A stretch of DNA of 22,243 bases, from assembly GCA_948482415.1 (NCBI GenBank), contig CAOMFZ010000011.1, positions 1 through 22,243 on the forward strand, in the 5' to 3' direction. The stretch is from an uncultured Mailhella sp. (lineage in GTDB: Bacteria; Desulfobacterota; Desulfovibrionia; Desulfovibrionales; Desulfovibrionaceae). Under the pieces are notes generated by a model that was not told where the DNA came from, ran no database searches, and was given only the letters and a program-made list of their open reading frames with translations. The translations under genes and the position numbers were made by a program. Of this stretch, positions 14,641-22,243 are shown in pieces. Each line of letters starts with the position of its first letter. The first letter of the stretch is position 1.

Positions 14641-15411
14641 TTATAAAACAGCTATTGCCTTATTCCATAATAAAAATTCCACACATTTTGCCACAGGCAG
14701 CCCTATGACTGTATCCAAATTTCCCTGTACAGAACGTGCCAAAAAACTTCCCGTACCGCTGATGCCGTAGGCACCTGCTTTGTCAAGGCATTCCCCAGTT
14801 TTTACATAGGAAAGCAAAATATCATCTGCCCACGCCATAAACGTGACATCGGTTTTGTCTGAAAAAACATAACAGGTATTTGCCGCGCAATCCATAAAAG
14901 AAACTGCTGTAATCACAGCATGGATTTTGCCCCGCAGTTTTTGCAGCATCAAAAGCGCGTCCTGTTCTGATTTTGGTTTGCCAAGTATCTCGTTTTCAAG
15001 ACAAACAACGGTATCTGCTGTTACAATGATACTTTTCTCTTTATTTTGCAAGGAAGATGTAAAGAAAAATTTTTCTGTCGGAAATGATAATTCCTGAAGC
15101 CTGTCTCTTTTTTCAAAAGCAAAAGAAAAATGTTTATCCCCTTGCCGCATTGCTAAAAAACAGAGAGCCTCAAAACCTTTTTTCACGGCAATTCTTTTGG
15201 CATATACTTCCGGACTTTCCCCGGAATGAGGACGTTCTTCCTTATCATATGCCTCTAAAATGCCCTGTATGGGAATAGCTTTTTCCTGTGCCTGATACAA
15301 TTCATTTTTCTGCACATTCAAAACTTCAAAAGATATTCCCAAATTGCTGAAAAATTGCTGCCTTCGGGGAGAACCGGAGGCAACAATAATTTCTTTTATC
15401 GTCTGAAACAT
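14641..15411 (-). CDS. maf: Maf-like nucleotide pyrophosphatase with an insertion
   Basis: A 256-residue Maf/HAM1-like protein, expected to hydrolyse non-canonical or modified nucleoside triphosphates (dTTP/UTP or m7GTP in studied members) to monophosphates. Motifs: ASGSPRR (11-17), ADTVV (132-136), GKPKSEQDALLMLQKLRGK (144-162), DKAGAYGI (210-217) and IGLPV (236-240). Most Maf proteins are about 190-200 residues; this one carries extra sequence mainly between SPEVYAKRIAVKKGFE (66-81) and SIIVTAD (127-133), plus a smaller stretch near 43-63. The start ATG overlaps the stop of the upstream gene (TAATG), so translation is likely coupled. Confidence 0.85.
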   Translation of the reverse strand: MFQTIKEIIVASGSPRRQQFFSNLGISFEVLNVQKNELYQAQEKAIPIQGILEAYDKEERPHSGESPEVYAKRIAVKKGFEALCFLAMRQGDKHFSFAFEKRDRLQELSFPTEKFFFTSSLQNKEKSIIVTADTVVCLENEILGKPKSEQDALLMLQKLRGKIHAVITAVSFMDCAANTCYVFSDKTDVTFMAWADDILLSYVKTGECLDKAGAYGISGTGSFLARSVQGNLDTVIGLPVAKCVEFLLWNKAIAVL

Positions 15412-16274
15412 TATTGAGCGGGTGTTTTTTCCACATCGTCGGCAGAAATATCAACAACACGTCCCTGCAGCCAGAAAATCATATCCACTTCATCGCCGGC
15501 TTTGGGAACATAGCCCTTAGGACATACTTTTGCAGGCACAAACATCAAAATGCGGACATTTTCTTTTTCCCCAAATGCTGCCACAAAGCGATAAATTTTT
15601 TCTCCGCCCTTTTGAGGTCCAAAAATAAACTCTTCCACTTCTTCCACAATGACACGGGCTTGATATTCTGACGCTGTATCAGTTGGCGCCAAGATACGTT
15701 TTCCATGAATATCAATTTTGAGCGGGGGCACATCCAAACGCGTTTTTTCAGGATTTTCTTTCAGCCATTTTTCAGCATGGGCTTCATAATAAGGTCCGCT
15801 GGTAATCGTAATTTCATCAAGAAGTGCACGGCGCAGACCAAGGCACAAACCTGACAAATAAAAACTTTGTTCAATGCCTTCTGTCAAATCAATCACTTTA
15901 TCACGGAAGAAAAGCGGATTGTAAAACCAAAGAATGAGGTCAGATTCACCGGCAAAACAGCCCACTTCACCCTCTAAACCATTTGCCCATGCATAGGTTG
16001 TCTCTACGCGCATGGTATTGGGGTAACCTTCCATAAAGGGGAAAATGGCTTTAGGTTCCAGTTTTCCTTCCACTTCACCGCCCACAATAATGCCGGCGCG
16101 CAAAAGCGGTTCTTTAGGCCATGCCATGACAAAATTTTCTGTATTTCCATTTTTTGCATTCCAAACGGGACGAGTTCCCCCTTCGTCAACAACTACTTTC
16201 ATGACATAGGGTATCTCTTTCAAATTATTTAAAAGAACACTCCAGGGTTTTACCAAAAGTTCTTCGTGTTTCAT
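15411..16274 (-). CDS. conserved-looking protein of unknown function
   Basis: A 287-residue soluble protein that I do not recognise. There is no signal peptide or membrane segment. It is rich in beta-type stretches and Trp, with notable segments GGTRPVWNAKNG (32-43), RAGIIVGGEVEGKL (59-72), FAGESDLILWFYNPLFF (107-123), and a C-terminal part (about 185-280) that looks like a small beta-barrel: VPPLKIDIHGKRI, then FVPAKVCPKGY and DEVDMIFWLQGRVVD. The frame is clearly real: GAGGA ribosome binding site, codon use like its neighbours, first gene of the operon, and a TAATG overlap with maf. It could be a nucleotide- or sugar-binding protein, but that is only a guess. Confidence 0.75.
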   Translation of the reverse strand: MKHEELLVKPWSVLLNNLKEIPYVMKVVVDEGGTRPVWNAKNGNTENFVMAWPKEPLLRAGIIVGGEVEGKLEPKAIFPFMEGYPNTMRVETTYAWANGLEGEVGCFAGESDLILWFYNPLFFRDKVIDLTEGIEQSFYLSGLCLGLRRALLDEITITSGPYYEAHAEKWLKENPEKTRLDVPPLKIDIHGKRILAPTDTASEYQARVIVEEVEEFIFGPQKGGEKIYRFVAAFGEKENVRILMFVPAKVCPKGYVPKAGDEVDMIFWLQGRVVDISADDVEKTPAQ

Positions 16275-16306
16275 TCTGTATCCTCACCTGTACAATAACT
16301 ATGAAA

Positions 16307-16333
16307 TTTATACATACCAAATTTTTTTAGCAA
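16307..16333 (-). promoter_or_regulatory. possible promoter of the unknown-maf-nitroreductase-thiM-thiE operon
   Basis: On the minus strand TATAAA (16312-16307, 5/6) with TTGCTA (16333-16328, 4/6) upstream, spacer 15 nt, which is short. No TPP-riboswitch-like leader is visible between it and the first ATG (16274). Confidence 0.3.
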
Positions 16334-16423
16334 GGTCTACACTCAATAAAGCCTATCCTGTATAAAAATTTTTACAATAAAAAAAGTATAATTTCAATAG
16401 ATTACAAAATTTTTAAACAATTC

Positions 16424-16451
16424 TTGCAATAATCCCCTGTTATGGTATACT
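16424..16451 (+). promoter_or_regulatory. promoter of the DEAD-box helicase operon
   Basis: TTGCAA at 16424-16429 (4/6) and TATACT at 16446-16451 (5/6), spacer 16 nt. Start would fall near 16458, giving a 5' leader of only about 12 nt before the ATG at 16470. Confidence 0.5.
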
Positions 16452-16469
16452 CAAGTGTGAGCAAAATTT

Positions 16470-17915
16470 ATGGCTATGAAAGAAAATATCGCAGAAATTG
16501 AATACACACCGCTCAAATTTGAAGAGCTGACAGAAAATTTACAAGAAGCCTGCATGCGCGCAGACTGGAAAGACCTTATGCCTGTGCAAGCCCATAGCTT
16601 GCCGTATACGCTGAAAGGGCATGATGTCATGGTGCAGTCCCGCACCGGCAGCGGAAAGACAGGGGCTTTTCTTCTTCCCTGCTTAAATCTTCTTAATTTT
16701 GCAAAAACATATTGTCAGGCGCTTATCCTTGTGCCGACAAGAGAACTTGCCATGCAGGTTGAACACGACGCAAAAATACTTTTCGGCGATGATCTTTCCT
16801 GTCTCTGTCTCTATGGCGGAACAAAATATTCCAAACAATTCCAAGCCCTGCAAAAAGGCGTCCATGTTGTTATCGGTACTCCGGGGCGCGTGCTTGACCA
16901 CTTAATCCGCCGTACCTTAGACCTTTCCAAGCTCAAAATGCTTATTTTTGATGAAGCCGACCGTATGCTTTCCGTTGGCTTTTATCATGACATGCTGGAA
17001 ATTAAACGCTTTATTCCGCAAAAAAATATCCAGTCTGCGCTTTTTTCAGCCACCTATCCTCCCCATGTGACGAGCATAGCCAAAAGTTTTCTCCATGAAC
17101 CTAAAATGATTAGCCTTTCTGAAGAGCAGGTGCATGTGGCACAGGCTTCTCATTATTTTTGCGAGTGCAAGCCCATGGATAAGGACAGATGCCTTACCCG
17201 CATTTTGGAAAAAGAAAATCCCAGCCAGGCCATTATTTTCTGCAACACCAAAAATAATGTCCATTATATTGCAGGCGTTTTACAGGGATTTGGCTATAAT
17301 GCCCTTGAGCTTTCCGCAGATTTGCCCCAAGAGGAACGCGAACAAATTTTAAATAAATTACGCAGCGGTGCTCTGCAATATTTAGTGGCAACGGACCTTG
17401 CTTCAAGAGGTATTGACATTCCGCACCTTTCCCATGTTTTTTTATACGAAGTGCCTGAAGATAAAGAATCCTATATCCACAGGGCAGGACGCACAGGACG
17501 GGCAGGCTGTGCCGGCACTATTATCACTCTGGTTGATATCATGGAAAAACTGGAATTGGAACGTCTTGCCAAATTTTATAAAATTAATATGCTGCCTTAT
17601 CCTGACCCAAGCAATGAAGAAACAGCCAAACTCATCAGTGAAAGAATGGCTAATCACCTCAATAAGATACGCCGCACCATGACGGGCTTGGAACTTGAGC
17701 GGGCAAAACGATTTATTCCTTTACTTAAAGACTTGACGCAGGATTTTGATGATATTGAAAATATTCAGCTTTTAACCATGCTTTTAGATAAAGAATACCG
17801 GCAAAGTTTGACCTGCACGCAAAAAGAAGAAGAAAAACAGCCAGTTCAAAATAAAAAAAGAAAATTCTATCATAGAAATACAAAAAAACAGTACGCAAAG
17901 GGAAAACAAGGCTAG
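16470..17915 (+). CDS. DEAD-box ATP-dependent RNA helicase
   Basis: A 481-residue RNA helicase that unwinds RNA duplexes or remodels RNA-protein complexes using ATP. All core motifs are intact: Q motif (MPVQAHSLPYTL, 37-48), SRTGSGKT (57-64), PTREL (89-93), TPGR (137-140), DEAD (161-164), SAT (193-195), ATDLASRGID (307-316) and HRAGRTGR (337-344). The C-terminal extension (about 375-481) ends in a basic tail (KKRKFYHRNTKKQYAKGKQG, 462-481) that likely binds RNA. It is the first gene of a five-gene operon that also carries TrmI and an ABC-F protein. Nearly no leader precedes the ATG; a second ATG at 16476 is possible and would remove two residues. Confidence 0.93.
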   Translation: MAMKENIAEIEYTPLKFEELTENLQEACMRADWKDLMPVQAHSLPYTLKGHDVMVQSRTGSGKTGAFLLPCLNLLNFAKTYCQALILVPTRELAMQVEHDAKILFGDDLSCLCLYGGTKYSKQFQALQKGVHVVIGTPGRVLDHLIRRTLDLSKLKMLIFDEADRMLSVGFYHDMLEIKRFIPQKNIQSALFSATYPPHVTSIAKSFLHEPKMISLSEEQVHVAQASHYFCECKPMDKDRCLTRILEKENPSQAIIFCNTKNNVHYIAGVLQGFGYNALELSADLPQEEREQILNKLRSGALQYLVATDLASRGIDIPHLSHVFLYEVPEDKESYIHRAGRTGRAGCAGTIITLVDIMEKLELERLAKFYKINMLPYPDPSNEETAKLISERMANHLNKIRRTMTGLELERAKRFIPLLKDLTQDFDDIENIQLLTMLLDKEYRQSLTCTQKEEEKQPVQNKKRKFYHRNTKKQYAKGKQG

Positions 17916-17924
17916 GGTAATTGT

Positions 17925-18398
17925 ATGAGTAACGTGAATGAAGATTTTCTTATGGAACAAAATCAGGATGTTGCCAACAACTTTATGGCTCTTTTATCGG
18001 ATTTTAATTATGCCGATGAAATGGAGCTCTTAAACATCAGCAAATTAAATCTCATTGTAAGAAAAAATTTATCCAAAGAATTTGAGACATTATACATTGC
18101 TCTTTGGTATAATTGCTTAAAAACGTCCTTTCCTGAAAATTATGACGCAATTTTCCAAACGTTTCTCGACAATAACCTGACAACAAAATATAAGGGTGCA
18201 AAATTAGAGGAAATCAAAAATAAAATACAGCTCTATATTGATTCTTTGGGCAATACGGCAAGCACTGACCTGACGCCTATTACCAATCATCTGCTTTCCT
18301 TTTTAAAGTTTGATGAAGCAAATCAGCCTACCTATAAAATGAAAATAACACTGCACCTGAGAAAAGTGTATACTTATATTTTTGAAAGGCTTATATAA
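17925..18398 (+). CDS. small protein of unknown function
   Basis: A 157-residue, mostly helical, charged protein that I do not recognise. It has no signal peptide, membrane segment or Cys-rich motif. A central stretch LIVRKNLSKEFETLYIALWY (43-62) and a C-terminal KMKITLHLRKVYTYIFERLI (138-157) look like amphipathic helices. It starts 9 nt after the helicase stop with an AGGG ribosome binding site, so it is co-transcribed and probably real. Its place between the helicase and TrmI suggests, without proof, an RNA-related or partner role. Confidence 0.7.
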   Translation: MSNVNEDFLMEQNQDVANNFMALLSDFNYADEMELLNISKLNLIVRKNLSKEFETLYIALWYNCLKTSFPENYDAIFQTFLDNNLTTKYKGAKLEEIKNKIQLYIDSLGNTASTDLTPITNHLLSFLKFDEANQPTYKMKITLHLRKVYTYIFERLI

Positions 18399-18426
18399 CC
18401 TATTGAAATAAAATAAAGGACACCCT

Positions 18427-19353
18427 ATGCCCCAATATGGCGATTTAACCTTTCTTGTTTCTGTGAAAGGCAAAAGAAAATTACTGCGCATCAAAGAAAA
18501 CGAAGACTGGCAAACACAGCACGGACTTGTGCGCATGGAAGATATTGTGAATACGCCCTTTGGCGGTGAAGTAAAAAGCTCCCTCGGCGTGCCTTTTCGT
18601 GTGGAACGACCTGAACTTTTTGACTTAATCATGGGTATCAAACGCCAGACACAAATTATGTACCCAAAGGATATGGGATATATTTGCATGAAACTGGGCG
18701 TTGGCAACGGCCGTACCATTTTGGAAGCCGGCACAGGATCCGGCGGACTGACTATCGCCCTTTCGTGGTTTAGCGGAGAAAAAGGCACTATCCACACCTT
18801 TGAAGCCCGCGAAGAATTTCATAAACTTGCGCAAAAAAATGTGGCATGGGCAGGTGTCGGGCAAAATGTCCATTTCCACCACAGGGATATTGCTGCAGGT
18901 TTTGGTATCAATGACCCGGAAATTTTAAACGGCAAAAAAGCCGATGCCCTTTTCTTAGATGTCCGCACCCCTTGGGATTATTTGGACCATGCCAGAGAAG
19001 CATTAGTTGACGGAGCGCCCATTGCCTTTTTGCTCCCCTGTGTTGATCAGGTTTCCGCCCTGCTTCTTGCTCTTGAAAAAGGACCTTTTGAAAATACAGA
19101 AGTCATTGAAATTTTAGTGCGCCCATGGAAAGCTGTGCCGGACAGACTGCGTCCTGCGGACAGAATGTGTGCCCATACCTGTTTTTTGGTTTTCACCAAA
19201 CATCAGGAAAAAAGCCCTGAATGGGACAGTTATATAAAACTCGGCACCCGCGAACGCAAACAGCATGCAGCCAAGATGAAGCGTTTGGGGCTTGATGCCG
19301 AAGACATGGAAGATAACGGACAAGATTTTGAAAACAATGAATTTCAAGATTAA
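18427..19353 (+). CDS. trmI: tRNA (adenine-58-N1)-methyltransferase
   Basis: A 308-residue SAM-dependent enzyme that methylates A58 in the T-loop of tRNA. The SAM motif is ILEAGTGSGGLT (98-109), followed by TFEAREEFHKLAQKN (124-138), FLDVRTPWDYL (176-186, corresponding to the LDLPDPW region) and RPWKAVPDRLRPADRMCAHT (232-251), which fits the conserved C-terminal catalytic region of TrmI. Bacterial TrmI is usually about 250-280 residues; the extra length is at the N terminus (1-60, including a KGKRKLLRIKE basic stretch) and an acidic C-terminal tail (287-308). AGGA before the ATG supports the start. It follows the 157-aa gene by 28 nt. Confidence 0.92.
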   Translation: MPQYGDLTFLVSVKGKRKLLRIKENEDWQTQHGLVRMEDIVNTPFGGEVKSSLGVPFRVERPELFDLIMGIKRQTQIMYPKDMGYICMKLGVGNGRTILEAGTGSGGLTIALSWFSGEKGTIHTFEAREEFHKLAQKNVAWAGVGQNVHFHHRDIAAGFGINDPEILNGKKADALFLDVRTPWDYLDHAREALVDGAPIAFLLPCVDQVSALLLALEKGPFENTEVIEILVRPWKAVPDRLRPADRMCAHTCFLVFTKHQEKSPEWDSYIKLGTRERKQHAAKMKRLGLDAEDMEDNGQDFENNEFQD

Positions 19354-19362
19354 AACTATTTC

Positions 19363-19392
19363 ATGAAGACAGACCATACATTCAGCCTTTAA
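19363..19392 (+). other. possible nine-codon leader peptide
   Basis: Between trmI and the ABC-F gene lies a frame encoding MKTDHTFSL, ending 14 nt before the ABC-F ATG. ABC-F resistance genes in other bacteria are sometimes controlled by leader peptides. No ribosome binding site or attenuator hairpin is seen here, so this may be chance. Confidence 0.15.
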
Positions 19393-19406
19393 CCCACATT
19401 ATTTTT

Positions 19407-21389
19407 ATGAACATAACTTTACAGAATATTTCAAAAGCCTATGGCGGCAGAGATATTTTAACCGATTTTTCTTTAGATGTTGTCGACGGTATGCGGCTTT
19501 GCGTGTGCGGACCAAACGGAAGCGGCAAATCTACGCTTATCCGCATTATGGCACAGGCATCTGTGCCGGACGCAGGACGCGTGATTACGCCTAAAAATTG
19601 CCGTGTTGGTTATGTAGAACAAATCATTGAAGAAAATGAACTTGATTGTGAGCTTTTAACATGGGTACAATCTGCGCTTCCTGATTGGGGTGATTTTTGG
19701 CAGGAATGGGATAAAGCCCACAGAGAAAATGACGAGCAAACCTTGGGTCGCCTTATGGCAAAACAGCATGAACTGGAAGCTCAATTCGGTTATAATCCTG
19801 AACAAAAGGCACAGACTGTTCTTTCAGGTTTAGGCTTTGCCAAAAATAAATGGACGCTCACTCTGCGCAAACTTTCAGGCGGCTGGCGTGAACGCGCGAA
19901 GCTTGCCCGCGTGCTTGTGGCAGGTGCTGATGTTCTCTTACTTGACGAACCGACCAACCACTTGGATTTGGACGCAGTTGAATGGCTGGAAGAATTTTTG
20001 CTTTCTTTTAAAGGCTCGCTGATTTTTGTTGCCCACGACAGAGTTTTCATGGACCATATCAGTACCCATGTGCTTTATTTAGGGGCGTCAAAGCCTATTC
20101 TGCGCAAAGCAACTTTTTCCCAGTTCCTTGAAATGCAGGAAGAAATTGAAGAACAGCGCGAACGCGAAGCCAAAAAACTTGCCGAAGATTTAAATCATAA
20201 AATGGAATTTATCCGCCGTTTTAAAGCCAAGGCAACCAAAGCCCGCCAAGCGGCTTCCCGTCAAAAACAAGCCAGGCGCCTTGAAAAAGAAATGGAAAAT
20301 TACCGTCCGGAACCCAAGCGGCGCGAACTTTCTTTCAAATGGCCGGAAGCAAGCAAAAGTGAAAAAGTGGTTCTTTCTGTAGCGGATTTGTATTTTGAAT
20401 TTCCTGACGGTGTCAGCCTGTGGAAAAAACTGACTTTTACGCTTTTCAGAGGACAGCGCATCGGACTTGTGGGGCATAATGGCTGCGGAAAGTCTACACT
20501 GCTCAAAATTTTAGCAGGCAAACTTGACAAAACAAGCGGGCAAATCCAAATGGGCTCGCTCACCAAACTTGGCTATTACAGCCAGCAGCAAACAGAAACG
20601 CTGGAGTTAAAAGGCACTGTACTTGGAGAAATGCGCCGCCTCTCCGACCCTCGCACCACAGAAGAAGAACTCATGAGCGTACTGGGACTTTTTCTTTTGG
20701 GACAGGATTATTTTGACAGGCAAGTGGCTGGACTTTCAGGCGGTGAACGAAGCCGTCTTGCCCTTGCTGTGCTTTTTTTAGCCCGCTGCAATTTCCTTGT
20801 TCTGGACGAACCCACCAACCACCTGGATTTGGAAAGCCGCGAAGCTCTTTGTGATGCTTTGGAAAATTTTGACGGCACGGTTTTGCTGGTTGCCCACGAC
20901 AGACATTTACTCGCCGCCTGCGTTGATGAAATTTGGGAAGTCACCAAAGACGGCTTGATTATTTATGAAAATGGCTTTGAAGAATATGAAGAAGCCCGCC
21001 AAAAAGAAAAACAAAAAAGTAAAATCCATGCCATAGGCTCTGAAACGCAGGACGCCGAAAGCATAAAACCAAGCCTTTCCCGTGAAGAGCAAAAACGCAT
21101 TAAACGCGAACAGGCAGAACAGCGCAATCAGCTTTCACGCACCTTGAAGCCCTTGCAGGAACAATATGAAAAGCTTGAAAAACAAATGGAAGCAACCTTG
21201 CAAAAGCAGACTGAAATAGAAGAACTGCTCGCCACGCAGGAAGTCTATGCAGACGGACAAAGAGCCAGCCAGCTTCTCAAGGATTTTCATGCTGTCCAAA
21301 TTCAGGCAGAACAGGAACTGGAAGCGCTGAGCGAGCTGGAAGCGCAAATCAATGCCTTGAAAGAAAAATCTCAGGCAATTTCACTCTAG
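19407..21389 (+). CDS. uup: ABC-F ATPase (Uup-like, tandem ABC domains)
   Basis: A 660-residue soluble protein with two ABC domains and no membrane segment, the ABC-F plan of ribosome-associated ATPases. Domain 1: Walker A GPNGSGKST (35-43), signature LSGGW (156-160), Walker B LLLDEPTNHLDL (177-188). Domain 2: GHNGCGKST (356-364), LSGGERSR (443-450), VLDEPTNHLDL (465-475). The inter-domain linker (about 244-317) is helical and basic (FKAKATKARQAASRQKQARR, 272-291). A charged coiled coil (about 555-655) ends the protein, as in Uup, which supports that subgroup over EttA. It likely acts on stalled or problem ribosomes (inference from the family). The ribosome binding site is weak, so translation may depend on the genes upstream. 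Confidence 0.88.
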   Translation: MNITLQNISKAYGGRDILTDFSLDVVDGMRLCVCGPNGSGKSTLIRIMAQASVPDAGRVITPKNCRVGYVEQIIEENELDCELLTWVQSALPDWGDFWQEWDKAHRENDEQTLGRLMAKQHELEAQFGYNPEQKAQTVLSGLGFAKNKWTLTLRKLSGGWRERAKLARVLVAGADVLLLDEPTNHLDLDAVEWLEEFLLSFKGSLIFVAHDRVFMDHISTHVLYLGASKPILRKATFSQFLEMQEEIEEQREREAKKLAEDLNHKMEFIRRFKAKATKARQAASRQKQARRLEKEMENYRPEPKRRELSFKWPEASKSEKVVLSVADLYFEFPDGVSLWKKLTFTLFRGQRIGLVGHNGCGKSTLLKILAGKLDKTSGQIQMGSLTKLGYYSQQQTETLELKGTVLGEMRRLSDPRTTEEELMSVLGLFLLGQDYFDRQVAGLSGGERSRLALAVLFLARCNFLVLDEPTNHLDLESREALCDALENFDGTVLLVAHDRHLLAACVDEIWEVTKDGLIIYENGFEEYEEARQKEKQKSKIHAIGSETQDAESIKPSLSREEQKRIKREQAEQRNQLSRTLKPLQEQYEKLEKQMEATLQKQTEIEELLATQEVYADGQRASQLLKDFHAVQIQAEQELEALSELEAQINALKEKSQAISL

Positions 21390-21396
21390 TTCCGCC

Positions 21397-22242
21397 ATGT
21401 CAAATACTGTTCCCTTTGCCTGCCCGTCCTGTGTTATTCCTGCAAGTATAAAGGAAAATGCAGCCTTTCTTAATGGTAAGGTTTCAGAAATTGCACTTAT
21501 TTGCTTTGAACCGTCACTGCCCAATATCAAAGATTTACTGCCTTTTCATGGAGCATGGCATATCCATTTGCCCTATCTTGTTCCCCATGATTTTTATGAA
21601 AATTATGCAAAATATGCAAAATTTTCTGTCCGTTATACAGAACAAACAATCTGGAAAAACTGCTGGGAGCAAGCAAAAACGCTTCATCATATTGAAAAGT
21701 TTGCGCAAACCTGTATAGCCATAACAAAGCATTGCCGTGCACTGAACCCCAAACATTGCGTTCTGCATTTGCCAAGTTTTTACAATCCGAATGCCGTGCT
21801 TTTTTTAGAACATTTTCTGAAAATCTGGGAAAATGAGCTGCCCCTTCATCTGCTCTGTCTGGAAAATGTCAAAAATGCGTCTTACATTGATTTTGGAAAA
21901 ACTATCCTCTCCTCTTCCTGTTCTCTTTGTTTTGACGCTGCCCATGCTCTCACCTATGAGCAAACAAATATTCTCGACCATGAAGCATACATGAAAAGGG
22001 TAAACGTCGTACACTGGTCTGCTCCCTATGAAAAAAATAGTGAGCAAAAAGGAGTGGATAAACATTTAAACCTAAATAACTTGATAAACCATACAGACTA
22101 TTGTATAAAGGTTTTAAAAAATATACCACCAACAGCAACGCATGTTTTGGAACTCTTTTCCTGGGAAGAAATTGAAAAATCAAAACCTTTCTTTTTTCAA
22201 CTTTTTCAATACATTAGACAAGGGATAAACGAGGTAGGATAG
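21397..22242 (+). CDS. cbiR: cobamide remodelling enzyme CbiR-like, TIM-barrel
   Basis: A 281-residue protein of the AP-endonuclease/xylose-isomerase TIM-barrel fold. It resembles the CbiR cobamide-remodelling group, which hydrolyses the lower-ligand side of cobamides so that another base can be attached (recalled from family knowledge). Candidate metal ligands are H57 (HIHLP), H124 (VLHLP), E156 (CLENV), D180 and H183 (CFDAAH), H206 (VHWSAP), H223 (DKHLNL) and E252 (LELFSW). The gene is complete, with its stop at 22240-22242. It starts 7 nt after the ABC-F stop with no clear ribosome binding site, so coupling is likely. No other cobalamin gene is in view. Confidence 0.65.
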   Translation: MSNTVPFACPSCVIPASIKENAAFLNGKVSEIALICFEPSLPNIKDLLPFHGAWHIHLPYLVPHDFYENYAKYAKFSVRYTEQTIWKNCWEQAKTLHHIEKFAQTCIAITKHCRALNPKHCVLHLPSFYNPNAVLFLEHFLKIWENELPLHLLCLENVKNASYIDFGKTILSSSCSLCFDAAHALTYEQTNILDHEAYMKRVNVVHWSAPYEKNSEQKGVDKHLNLNNLINHTDYCIKVLKNIPPTATHVLELFSWEEIEKSKPFFFQLFQYIRQGINEVG

Positions 22243-22243
22243 T

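Noticed and set aside
16436..16446. CCCTGTTATGG shared with the palindrome at 10229-10257
   Set aside because: Eleven bases, only one arm, overlapping the start of the helicase -10 region; most likely chance.
1..22243. Defence system, CRISPR, toxin-antitoxin or phage island
   Set aside because: No regularly spaced repeats, cas, restriction, reverse transcriptase, integrase or toxin-like gene was recognised; the genes are mostly housekeeping.

Overview
The window looks like a chromosomal segment from a moderately AT-rich Gram-negative bacterium, most likely a Desulfovibrionaceae-type sulfate or sulfite reducer (Desulfobacterota). This rests on gene content, not on a marker gene: DUF1844 protein beside ornithine carbamoyltransferase, a CbiR-type cobamide remodelling enzyme, a secreted CsgG/TolB-like plus VCBS protein, and an AMIN amidase with an N-terminal helical region. 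No rRNA, tRNA, CRISPR array, phage gene or intact transposase gene was found.

Layout. Positions 1-1016 hold no convincing gene but are packed with perfect and nested palindromes. A minus-strand pair follows: a PHP histidinol-phosphatase-like protein and a membrane metallophosphoesterase joined by a TAATG stop/start overlap (2983 to 1017). A plus-strand single gene (3129-4457) resembles tRNA nucleotidyltransferases but has lost its visible catalytic residues. An AT-rich orphan glycosyltransferase-like gene (5493-4624) lies next to a 94-bp inverted-repeat element. DUF1844-argF (7138-5844) and the secreted VCBS gene (8820-7201) are on the minus strand. A 16S/23S m5C methyltransferase of the RsmF type (8936-10180) runs divergently, then the amidase (12136-10370).

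The right half is two divergent operons sharing a promoter region at 16275-16469. The leftward one is unknown protein, Maf, nitroreductase, ThiM, ThiE: thiamine salvage and coupling joined to housekeeping enzymes, with no visible TPP riboswitch. The rightward one is DEAD-box helicase, unknown 157-aa protein, tRNA m1A58 methyltransferase TrmI, ABC-F protein, CbiR: mainly RNA handling and translation, with a cobamide enzyme at the end.

The main unexplained signal is in the intergenic DNA. A short box (TAGAGCATTTCC and variants) occurs six times, always between genes, and reading along its own strand it is always followed within about 70 nt by a palindrome. The palindromes differ in sequence. 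Three copies share similarity over about 29 bp. This suggests a dispersed REP/MITE-like family with a conserved box and an interchangeable hairpin module. The second point of interest is the degenerate nucleotidyltransferase/HD protein. Everything here is from reading the sequence; no database search was possible.
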